Assembly (NCBI RefSeq): GCF_001888165.1
Contig: NZ_CP015455.1
Location: 1,420,001-1,484,000, forward strand
Source of the DNA: Syntrophotalea acetylenica
GTDB taxonomy: Bacteria; Desulfobacterota; Desulfuromonadia; Desulfuromonadales; Syntrophotaleaceae
Length of the DNA stretch: 64,000 nt
Direction of reading: 5' to 3'
Shown in pieces: positions 19,233 to 27,615 of this stretch (its first letter is position 1; each line of letters starts with the position of its first letter). Below the pieces are notes generated by a model. That model searched no databases and was not told where the DNA came from. It saw nothing but the letters and a program-made list of their open reading frames with translations. Position numbers and translations under genes: made by a program.

Positions 19233-19498
19233 GCTAGTATATATGCACCCGAAGTCATTCTGATGACTTGTGTTTCGTGATTTGTGGTGGGTTGTCGAGA
19301 TAGCATGGGTGGCGTGGGGTTGATGAGCGGCCTTATCTATTCAACTTTAAATGGGTTTATGTATCCGTTTATATATCCGTAATGCAGGATTTATTTAAAC
19401 AGATCGCATCGTTATGTTTTTGAAGGTATAGCATAAGGATTCGAAACAATCGGAAAAACGAGGCATGTCTGGTAAAGATTCTCGGGTTGGATATAGTT

Positions 19499-19677
19499 TG
19501 TATCCATCCGGGATACTCCGGATGGATACAGCGTAGTTTTCATATGGGAAACGAGCAATTTTTCGTTGTGGCAAGGAAATCAAGGGGGCGCGCGGAGGCG
19601 TACATCGGTACGCCGCACAAGCAAGCCCGCGGATTGACGCCGCCACGGCGGAAAAGGGCCGGGTCCGGATGAAAGCT
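19499..19677. repeat. Interspersed repeat, copy B with perfect 13-bp hairpin
   Basis: The left end is a perfect inverted repeat, TGTATCCATCCGG and CCGGATGGATACA, with a six-base loop at 19512-19517. The right end carries the core block 19626-19677 shared in inverse orientation with copy A, ending CCGGATGAAAGCT. The same two ends, joined without the interior, form copy C at 39543. An inner palindrome GGCGTAC..GTACGCC is near 19598-19616. No coding capacity; probably a non-autonomous mobile or REP-type element. Confidence 0.65.
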
Positions 19678-19717
19678 AGATTAAACATATTTGAGGCAGG
19701 GGCGTATTGGGGACCTT

Positions 19718-20200
19718 ATGATTTCAGACACTCGCAGGAAGCTGCTAAGATTCGGGATGGTCGGCATCGCCAATACGCTGGTGGATTATGTAGTCCTGAA
19801 TCTTCTGGTGCTGGCGTTGGGGATTATTTCGTCGGCGGGCTTGGTCTTGTGCAATATCGCCGCTTTTTTCGGCGCGAATCTTAACAGCTATGTTTTGAAC
19901 AAGCGCTGGACCTTCGAGGATCGCAGTCATTGGTCGAAAAAAGAATATCTTCTGTTTCTGTTCTGTTCCCTGGGCGGTCTCGGCATCAACTGTCTGGTGC
20001 TTTACTTTTTATCCTCCGGTGTTTTCCCCGAGACATTTTCTTTTTTCATGCACCTCAATCTGGCTAAATTATCCGCCTCGGTGGCCAGCATGGTCTGGAA
20101 CTTCTACGCTTACAAAGTGTTTGTTTTCAGCCCCCGGATTGGCGCGGACGAAGGCGCCTCGGGGCATTGCGGCGAGCGGGTCAAGTCGGCGCTGCGTTGA
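19718..20200 (+). CDS. GtrA-like membrane protein
   Basis: A 160-residue protein with four hydrophobic helices in the GtrA arrangement: KLLRFGMVGIANTLVDY at residues 8-24, ICNI/AAFFGANLNSYVLNKRWTF in the middle, and a last helix pair ending in NFYAYKVFVF. GtrA proteins are proposed flippases for polyprenyl-phosphate-linked sugars. The ATG at 19718 is preferred over the TTG at 19691 because GGGGA sits just upstream. It could serve the GT2 enzymes at 2788 and 5627, although it is 14 kb away (inference). Confidence 0.85.
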   Translation: MISDTRRKLLRFGMVGIANTLVDYVVLNLLVLALGIISSAGLVLCNIAAFFGANLNSYVLNKRWTFEDRSHWSKKEYLLFLFCSLGGLGINCLVLYFLSSGVFPETFSFFMHLNLAKLSASVASMVWNFYAYKVFVFSPRIGADEGASGHCGERVKSALR

Positions 20201-20226
20201 AAAGCCGGTGCATCCTGTTTGTCGTT

Positions 20227-23200
20227 TCATTCACGCCTTTTCCCGTTCTGATCTTCCTCATCCAGAAATCCCAGCCACATGACATTGACGGTCGCCACGC
20301 CGAATTCTTCTTCGACCACGCCCTTGATCAGGTAGGGCCGCGGTTGACCCAGCTTTTTGCAGAAGCGGGCATAGGCGGCGGGGAAAAAGGTGGCGTCGAA
20401 CAGCGCGGTGGCATCCTCGAAGGTGGCGAATTCCATCGGCTGGCCCTTGCCGGTCCGGATCGGTTTGCCGGTGACCCACCATCCGGCCAGAGTAACATGG
20501 CGGCCGACCCAGCGTTTCAGGTCGGAGGCAGGAATCAGGCGACGGTTGCGGATGATGGCCGCGAAGGGCTCGAGCGGGTGACGGGCTACGGGCAGGCCGA
20601 GGGTTTCAAGCTCCTGGCGGTGCAGGGTTGCCTGGTCGTAAGCGGGCAGGGTGGGCGATGGCGGCGGCTCCGCGATGAACAGCTGGCCGTTGTCCCGCTC
20701 GGCCGGGCGCTGGTGAAGGTCGAGCAATCGCCAGATCAGACGGGGGCGTTGTCGGCATCCTTCGAGGGCGTCGAAACAGCCGGCTTTGATCAGGGTCGTG
20801 ACATCGGCGGCCGGCAGCTGTGGCAATCGCCGCAAAAAATCCTCAAAGTCCCGGAAGTCCCCCCCCGGTTACGCTCCCGCAGGATATGTTCGGTGGTTTG
20901 GCGGCCTGCGGACGCGATCTGCATCAGGCCGACGCGCAACCGTTGCCCCTTGCCGTGGTAGGCCCAATCGCTGACGTTGATGTCGGGCGGCAGGATGGTC
21001 AGGCCCAGGCGGCGCGCCTCGGAAAGATAACCGAGGGTCGTGTAGTAACCGCCGCCGTTGGAAATCACCGCCGCCATGAATTCGGCCGGATGGTTGGCTT
21101 TGAGCCAGGCGGCTTTGCAGCTGACCAGGGCGTAGGAAGCCGAGTGGGGTTTGCAGAAAGAGTATCCGGCGAAGGACAGCACCTGCCGCCACACCTTGCT
21201 CAGCACCGCCTCGGCCACGCCGCTGCGTGCCCCGCCGTCCATGAAGCGCTGGCGCTGGTCGTCCAGGGACTGGTCCCGGTCCTTTTTGCTGATGATTTTG
21301 CGGAGCCGGTCGCCTTCGCCGGCGCTGAAGCCGGCCAGGGCCATGGCGATCCGGGTGATCTGCTCCTGGTAGACCGCCAGCCCGTAGGTTTCATCGAGAA
21401 TCGGCGCCAGCAGCGGATGCAGATGGCGCCAGGGTTTGCCGTGCATGCGGGCGACGAATTCGCGGATGAAAATGTTGGCCGCCGGCCGGATGATCGATGA
21501 TGCCATGACCAGATGTTCGAACAGGGTGTCTTCATCGGGCAGGGGGCGGCCGTTCCACATCTTCTTCAGCAGTTGGCGGGTGGCCGGTGATTCAATGTAA
21601 AAGCAGCCGATGGTGTCGCCGGCGCAGAGCAGGGCGCGGGTCCCGGCATCGGCCAGCGGCTGCCAGTCCCGATAGTCGATGGTGTTGCCCGTATGGCGGG
21701 CGACGGCTGCCAGGGCGTCGCGGATCACCGCCAGGGAGCGGTTGCCGAGAATGTCGATCTTGACCAGCCCGGCCGCTTCGGCCTGGTCTTTTTCCCATTG
21801 AATGAGGGGCCGGCCGCTGGCGGACAGCTCCACCGGCACGTATTGGCGGATGTCGTCGGGCACGATCACCAGCCCGCCGCAATGCTGGCCCAGATGGCGC
21901 AGCGGGCCGTCGAGACGGCTTGCGATGGCGAGGATCCTTCGCCAGTCGCTGCTGCGGGATTCTCCGCAAAACAGGGGGTGGCTGCCCATGGACGCGATGC
22001 CCCGTTGCGGTGACCCGTGGCTCGACAGTCTGCCGGTAACCGCCTTGATTTCGTCGGCGGGGATGCCGAACACCTTGGCGACTTCCCGCACGGCGCCGCG
22101 GCTTTTGAAGCCTATCTGGTTGGCGACCATGGCGGCCCGGTCCGTGCCATGGTGCCGGAAGGCGAAATCGATGACCCCGTCCCGCTCGTCCCAGGGAAAA
22201 TCGATGTCGATATCGGGGGGATCGATGCGTTCTTCGTTGAGAAACCGCTCGAAAAACAGGTTGTAGCGCAGCGGGTCGACGTGGGTGATGCCGAGGCAGT
22301 AGGCGACCAGGGAGGCGGCGGCGCTGCCCCGTCCGCAGGTGCGCGGCGAGCGTTTTGCCAACTCCTCCACCACCAGAAAATAATGGGCGAACCCTTTGTC
22401 GCGGATGATGGTCAGTTCCTTGTCCAGTCGCGCCGTGATTTTATCATCCAGACGGCCGTAACGCCACAGGGCGCCTTTTTGTGCCCGTTGTTCCAGCAGG
22501 GCGGCGGCCTGGCGATCCGCAAGGTCGCGGAAACGGGGAAAGATGGTTCTGGAAAAATCCCACTCCGTTTGACAGTTGGCGGCGATGCGGGCGGTGTTTT
22601 CCAGCGCTTCGGGACAGTGGGGGAACAGCGCTCTTATTTGCGCTTCGGTGCGCAGGAAATCGGCGGTCGCCGCGCAGTCTCCGGGCCTGAGGCGCGGCAG
22701 GGTGGTATTGCCGGCGATGGCGCGCAATACCCGGTGCGTTTCGATGTCCTCATCGCCAAGATAGACGGCACGGGTTGTGGCGACAGGGGGCAGTGCCAAT
22801 CTGCGGGCCAGGGCCATGGCCCGCTCCATATGGTGGCCGGGGGAAATCTCGACATACAGGCCCGCGCGACTTTGCTCCGCAAGTGTTTGAAGCAATGTCA
22901 CATCATCGCTGAGGATGTACAGCCCCTCGCGGAAAGTCGTCAGGGCATCGGCAAGATCGAAGGGCTGTCGTGCATGCAGGGCCGAAAGCAGGCGGCACAG
23001 AACGGCATAACCGTTCTGATTCTTGACCAGCAGCACCGCCCGCTGCGTTCCGCTGACCGCTTCGGCGCCGATCAGAGGAGCGATGCCGGCTTTTTTCGCT
23101 TCCTCGACAAAACGTGGAATGCCATACAGTCCGTTGCGGTCGGTGAGCGCCAGATGGGTCATGCCCGCGCTTCTGGCAGCGGCGCACAGGACAGCCGGCG

Positions 23201-23258
23201 CGTGAAGGCCCCAGTTGGGAGAGTAGGCCGAGTGTACGTGGAGATGGGTGAAGGACAT
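20227..23258 (-). CDS. dnaE2: Error-prone DNA polymerase III alpha subunit, DnaE2/ImuC-like, frameshifted in a poly-G tract
   Basis: Together the two frames encode about 1010 residues. The PHP domain starts at FTHLHVHSAYS (residues 3-13) and the polymerase active site at PPDIDIDFPWDERD (347-360). At 20859-20866 the coding strand has eight G; nine would join ERNRGG to DFRDFEDFLRRLPQLPAADV and continue into the helix-hairpin-helix and OB-fold region (LKRWVGRHVTLAGWWV). As written the first frame ends after 822 residues, and the C-terminal 200 residues lie in another frame. It is the last gene of the lexA-imuB-dnaE2 SOS cassette and would carry out mutagenic translesion synthesis. The G8 tract could be a phase-variable site or a base-calling error. 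Confidence 0.88.
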
Positions 23259-23296
23259 GGTTCAGGCCCAAGGTCTGAGGAATACGGCCGGAACGC

Positions 23297-23338
23297 GTGA
23301 CGCATGACGCGAAAGCCAATGACAAGTGACCAATGACG
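23297..23338. repeat. Heptamer-periodic degenerate repeat, six units
   Basis: Consecutive 7-base units GTGACGC, ATGACGC, GAAAGCC, AATGACA, AGTGACC, AATGACG fill the spacer between dnaE2 and imuB. Five of the six units contain TGAC in the same register. Confidence 0.6.
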
Positions 23339-23340
23339 AT

Positions 23341-24507
23341 TTATCCTCTCAGATTTCGTCCCCACTGGATCGTTTCATGGCCGAACTGCCGGCGCAGCCG
23401 ATCCAGGGCGGTTTGCAGGGGTTCGGTCTGTTCGTTGATTTCCGGATCGGCGAACAGCGGCATCTGCCGTGCCAGGATGGCGAGACGGTCGCAGCCAAGT
23501 TGCAGGGCGCGCAGGCGCACGCGGCGCTGCCAGGTGCGCTGCAGCAGCTGGTCGGCGGCGCTCATGAGTTGCCGATCGAGGGTCAGCGGCGTGGGAAAGG
23601 AAGCGGTTTTCCGCTCGCACGGACCGTCGATGTAACGCACCTGCAGGCCCAGCCGGGTTGCGCCCCTGCCAAGATCGCGCAGACGCCATCCACAGGTTTC
23701 GGCGAGACGCCCCAAAGCGGCGCGCACCGCCGTGTCGTCGTTGTCGGCCTGCGCCAGCAGGGTCTCTTCGACAATGGCGGAGGATCGCCGCGGCGGACAT
23801 ACCGGACTCGGATCGATACCCCGGGCGCGTTGATGCAGCAGGGCGGCAAAGGGGCCGCAGACCGGCGTCAGCTGGGACACGGAAAGGGCTGCGATATGTT
23901 CGATGCGGCGCAGGTTGAGGTCTTCCAGCAGGCGGCTGCCGCGCATGCTGCCGACGCCGGGCAGGGCCGACACGGCCAGCGGCCCGATGAAACAGCCTTC
24001 GCTGCCGCGCAGCACGTCGCAAATGCCGGGCCGGTGCAGGTAGTCGGCGGCGATGCGCGCCACCAGTTTGTTGCCGGCCACGCCACAGTTGGCCGGCAGT
24101 CGCAGGCGTTCGACGATATCCCTCTCCAGTCGGGCGGCGATGTCCAGCGTGGCGCCAAGCAGGCGGCGGCTGCCGGTCAGGTCGATGAAAAACCGCCCGT
24201 GCGGGCCGGGTTCCCACAGGGGGCTGCATCTGGCGGCCAGTTCCGCGAAGTGCCGCTGCGCCCGCCGCGCCGGTTCCACCCGCGGCGGCAGCAGGCGCAG
24301 GGACGGACAGCATTTACGCGCCAGGTGTACGCTCATGCCGCTATGCACCCCGTCGCCACGGGCTTCGGCGGAAACGCAGCGCAGCAGCGCCCTGTCACTG
24401 ACGCCGGCAGCCACGGCGACGGGGCGGTTTTTGAGGCTCGGGTCGATGGCGCGCGCCAGGGCCACATCGAAGTCGGGGATGGCTATGTGCAGAATGTCGC
24501 GGATCAT
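23341..24507 (-). CDS. imuB: ImuB-like Y-family DNA polymerase homolog, probably catalytically inactive
   Basis: A 388-residue member of the UmuC/DinB superfamily. The start region [18 protein letters not shown] aligns with the DinB start but has Ala where the first catalytic Asp lies, and [13 protein letters not shown] replaces the SxDE-type motif, so both metal-binding sites appear lost. The palm and thumb segments ([22 protein letters not shown]) are retained. ImuB acts as a hub linking the beta clamp, ImuA and DnaE2. No imuA gene is in this cassette. ATG 24507 is chosen over TTG 24513. The gap to lexA is 61 bases, so it is probably in the same operon. Confidence 0.85.
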
Positions 24508-24568
24508 GCGCAAGGCTAAAAAATCCTGAAAAATCCTGAAACGCTTTGGCTCTTGAACGGTGCGCGGA

Positions 24569-25177
24569 TCACGCCGTTCGGTAATGCCGGATCACGCCGA
24601 CCACCACGCCTTCGATGCGGAAGGTTTCCGCATCGCTGACGGCGATGGGCTGCATGGCGGGGTTGGCCGGGTGCAGCTCGATTCGATCGCCGCGCCGGTG
24701 CAGGCGCTTGACCGTGGCTTCGTTGTCGAGCAGCGCGACGACAGTCTGGCCGTGCTCGGCGGTGGCCTGTTTGCGCACCACCACGTAATCGCCGTCGATG
24801 ATGCCGTCGCCGATCATGGAGTCGCCGGCCACGCGTAGCACGAAATGCTCGCCCGCTCCCACCATGGAAGGCGGGACCTCGATGCTGCCGGGAGTCTCGA
24901 TGGCTTCGATCGGCTTGCCGGCCGCCACCGTGCCGGCCAGCGGCAGTTTCAGGCCGCGCTCCTCGGCGGCGCGCAGCTGCAGGCCGCGTCGGGCATTCCA
25001 GTCACGGTCGAGCAACCCCTCGCGCTGCAGGCGCACCAGATAGTTCTGCACCGTGCCGAGGGATCGAAAGCCGAAGGCCCGGGCGATCTCCTGCTGGGAA
25101 GGCGCGAACCCCCGGGTCTCGATGTGCCGGGCGATATAGTCGAAAACCTGTTTCTGTTTGGGGGTAAGGGGACTCAT
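24569..25177 (-). CDS. lexA: LexA repressor
   Basis: A 202-residue SOS repressor. The winged-helix N-terminus is [16 protein letters not shown] with recognition helix residues around [21 protein letters not shown] (27-47). The self-cleavage bond is Ala81-Gly82 in PLAGTVAAG, the nucleophile Ser120 lies in [11 protein letters not shown] and the base Lys157 in ATVKRLH, all as expected. It heads the operon with imuB and dnaE2. The promoter upstream carries direct repeats likely to be its own operator. Geobacter-type genomes often hold more than one LexA; this one is probably the cassette-specific copy. Confidence 0.96.
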
Positions 25178-25209
25178 GCGGCCTCGCTGTCTGGTTGTCG
25201 GATGCTGTA

Positions 25210-25238
25210 AGTGTATGCGTAAGTTTTGCGTAAGTCAA
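25210..25238 (-). promoter_or_regulatory. lexA promoter with overlapping direct-repeat operator
   Basis: On the minus strand TTGACT (25233-25238) is followed by a 17-base spacer and TACACT (25210-25215). The spacer and -10 contain ACTTACGCA twice, 11 bases apart, then ACTTAC a further 12 bases on. The near-helical phasing and overlap with the promoter suggest LexA autoregulation through a direct-repeat rather than a palindromic box. Confidence 0.6.
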
Positions 25239-25239
25239 G

Positions 25240-25316
25240 GTTCAAGGGGCAAGGGCTTTCGGGACGCGGTTTGCGGGATGCGGGACGCGGAAATCCGGGT
25301 TCGGGAGAACGCGGGG
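25240..25316. repeat. Heptamer-periodic degenerate repeat upstream of lexA
   Basis: About ten consecutive 7-base units can be read in one register, among them GTTCAAG, GGGCAAG, GGGACGC, GGTTTGC, GGGATGC, GGGACGC. The phase is the same kind as in the array at 23297-23338, though the unit sequence differs. Confidence 0.5.
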
Positions 25317-25433
25317 CTTACAGCTCACAGCTTTCTCCCCCCCTCCTGCGCGCCTTGACAGTTTTGGGGAATGTTCCTACTCTGACTGAAGTTGTGTCCG
25401 TTTTTGTAAAACAGCGATGCGGAAGGGTTGTTT

Positions 25434-26582
25434 ATGAAATATCGCACGATGGGGCGTTCCGGGGTGGAGGTGTCGATTCTCGGCCTTGGCTGCATGCGTC
25501 TGCCGGTTGTCGACGGCGACGAGGGCAGGATCGATGAGCGGCGGGCGGAGCGGGTGCTGCGGGTTGCCATGGAGAAAGGCATCAATTATCTGGATACGGC
25601 CTATCCGTATCACAAGGGGCAGAGCGAGGCGTTTCTGGGGCGGGTCTTGCGCGGCGGACTGCGCGACAAGGTGCGCCTGGCGACCAAGCTGCCGTCCTGG
25701 GCGGTGAAAGTCCCGGCCGATTTCGACCGTTTCCTCAACGAGCAGTTGCAGCGGTTGCAGACCGATCACATCGATTTTTACCTGCTGCACACTCTGAAGG
25801 CCGACTGGTGGGAAAAACTCTGTCGCCTGGGGGTGCTGGATTTTCTCGACCGGGCGATCCGTGACGGGCGCATCGGCGCCGCCGGTTTTTCCTTCCACGA
25901 TGAACTGCCGGTGTTCAAAAAAATCGTCGATGCCTATGACTGGAGCTTCTGCCTGATCCAGTACAACTACATGGACGAACAGGTTCAGGCCGGCAGGCAG
26001 GGGCTGGAGTACGCTGCCGCGAAGGGTCTCGGGGTGACGGTCATGGAACCGTTGCGCGGCGGGCACCTGGCCCGCGCCGCCGCTCCTGATATTCAGGCGC
26101 TCTGGGACAGTGCCCCGGTGCGCAGGACGCCGGCGGAGTGGGCGCTGCGCTGGGTATGGGATCATCCGGAGGTGACATCGATACTCAGCGGCATGAACGA
26201 CCCGGCCCAGGTGGAAGAGAACTGCCACATCGCCGCACAGGCCGACCCGGGCTCTTTATCCGTGCAGGAACGGGAGCTGATCGCGCGGGTGCGCGATACC
26301 CTGCGGCAGCGCATCAAGGTGCCCTGCACCGCCTGCGGCTATTGCCTGCCATGCCCGGCCGGGGTCAACATCCCCAGAATTTTCACGATTTACAACGATG
26401 GTTTCATCTACGATGACATGCTGTTTGCCCACCGCGCCTACACCATTACCCTGAACGCCACCGCGCTGGCCGACCATTGCACGCGCTGCGGCCAGTGCGA
26501 AAAGCACTGCCCCCAGCGCATTGCCATCATGGACATGCTGGAGGAATGCCATCGCGTGCTGTCGAAAAAACCGGAGGACTGA
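25434..26582 (+). CDS. Aldo/keto reductase with C-terminal 4Fe-4S ferredoxin domain
   Basis: A 382-residue redox enzyme. The aldo/keto reductase barrel shows GLGCMRLP near residue 18, the catalytic Asp and Tyr in LDTAYPYHKGQSE near 50, Lys in ATKLP near 80 and His in YLLHTLK near 115. A ferredoxin-like tail follows with CTACGYCLPCPAGVNIP near 295 and CTRCGQCEKHCPQRI near 345, enough ligands for two clusters. The ATG at 25434 follows GGAAGGG; the frame could also begin at TTG 25428. Physiological substrate unknown. Its 3' end is 18 bases from the convergent metF. Confidence 0.92.
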   Translation: MKYRTMGRSGVEVSILGLGCMRLPVVDGDEGRIDERRAERVLRVAMEKGINYLDTAYPYHKGQSEAFLGRVLRGGLRDKVRLATKLPSWAVKVPADFDRFLNEQLQRLQTDHIDFYLLHTLKADWWEKLCRLGVLDFLDRAIRDGRIGAAGFSFHDELPVFKKIVDAYDWSFCLIQYNYMDEQVQAGRQGLEYAAAKGLGVTVMEPLRGGHLARAAAPDIQALWDSAPVRRTPAEWALRWVWDHPEVTSILSGMNDPAQVEENCHIAAQADPGSLSVQERELIARVRDTLRQRIKVPCTACGYCLPCPAGVNIPRIFTIYNDGFIYDDMLFAHRAYTITLNATALADHCTRCGQCEKHCPQRIAIMDMLEECHRVLSKKPED

Positions 26583-26600
26583 GGATGCCGGCGGTGTGTT

Positions 26601-27509
26601 TTACTGAGTGTTCGCGTTGAGGCCGAGGCACTGGAAGATCTGCCGCGTGGCGTCGGAGTTGTTGAGGGTATAGAAATGGATGCCGCGCACCGCGTTGTCG
26701 AGCAGGTCGCGGCATTGCTCCGTGGCCCAGTGGATGCCGATGCGGCGTACCGCTTCCGGGTCGTTCTGGCAACGCTCCACGGCGCGCAGCAGCGGGGCGG
26801 GGAAGCGTGCGCCGGCGGCCAGTTCAGCCATGCGTTTCATGCCCTCGACCGAGGCGATGGGCATGATGCCGGCGATGATCGGCACCTTGATGCCGCCCAG
26901 TTCGCAGCGCTCGCGAAAATCGTAAAAGTCCCGGTTGTCGAAGAACAGCTGGGTGCAGATGTAATCGGCGCCCTCGTCGATTTTGGCCTTGAGATGGTCC
27001 ATTTCCAGCAGGCGGTTGGGGGTGGCGGGGTGTCCTTCCGGAAAGCCGGCCACACCGATGCCGAAACCGCGCCGGTCGGGATGGAGGCCCTCGTCGTTGA
27101 AGCGGCGGATGAACCGCACCAGGTCGGCGGCGTGGGGAAAGGCGTCCTGCGAACGATCATAGCCGGGCATGTCCGGCGGCGGGTCGCCGGCCAGCGCCAG
27201 GATGTTGCTGATGCCGGCCGCGGCGTAGCGTTCCAGGATCCGGCGGATTTCCTGCTCGGGGCTGCACACGCAGGTCAGGTGAGGGATGGGGTCAAGAGAG
27301 CTGTCTTCCCGGATGCGCATCACCAGATCGTGGGTGCGTTCGCGGGTCGAGCCGCCGGCCCCGTAGGTGACCGAGGTGAAATGGGGTTTCAGCGTTTCGA
27401 GCTGGCGGATGGTCTCATACAGACGCTGCGCCGCCTTGTCCGTTTTGGGCGGAAAGAACTCGAAGGAAAAGGTGGTGGCGTGGTGGCTGAAAATATCCTG
27501 AATATGCAT
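26601..27509 (-). CDS. metF: Methylenetetrahydrofolate reductase
   Basis: A 302-residue TIM-barrel flavoenzyme that reduces 5,10-methylene-THF to 5-methyl-THF for methionine synthesis. The N-terminal FSFEFFPPKT is the family signature; TSVTYGAGGSTRERT near 55, LTCVCSPEQE near 86, ILALAGDPP near 105 and CTQLFFDNRDFYDF near 190 follow. The ATG at 27509 gives the normal start (M-H-I-Q-D-I-F); the longest frame begins 15 codons earlier at a GTG and has no better ribosome binding site. Confidence 0.95.
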   Translation of the reverse strand: MHIQDIFSHHATTFSFEFFPPKTDKAAQRLYETIRQLETLKPHFTSVTYGAGGSTRERTHDLVMRIREDSSLDPIPHLTCVCSPEQEIRRILERYAAAGISNILALAGDPPPDMPGYDRSQDAFPHAADLVRFIRRFNDEGLHPDRRGFGIGVAGFPEGHPATPNRLLEMDHLKAKIDEGADYICTQLFFDNRDFYDFRERCELGGIKVPIIAGIMPIASVEGMKRMAELAAGARFPAPLLRAVERCQNDPEAVRRIGIHWATEQCRDLLDNAVRGIHFYTLNNSDATRQIFQCLGLNANTQ

Positions 27510-27615
27510 GAATGAAAAGTCCGGGACAGAGGTCAAAACATCGCGGGTCGGCACGTCATCTTATCCGCTGGCCGGGCGCGGGTCAATTGTTCAATGTTCC
27601 CGGCCCGGATAATGT

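Larger units (their letters stand above)
19012..19717. other. 706-bp intergenic region between flp and the GtrA-like gene
   Basis: No gene is supported; a short minus-strand frame at 19008-19232 overlaps flp and has no signal. The region holds the flp leader, a possible promoter on the minus strand, a 7-bp hairpin with tetraloop (AAGTCAT, ATGACTT) at about 19253-19270, a 12-bp tandem duplication at 19355-19378 (GTTTATGTATCC followed by GTTTATATATCC), and repeat copy B at 19499-19677. Confidence 0.6.

Noticed and set aside
20227-20835. A separate OB-fold gene downstream of the polymerase
   Set aside because: Its sequence continues the DnaE2 C-terminus exactly across the G8 tract, so it is part of the same gene.
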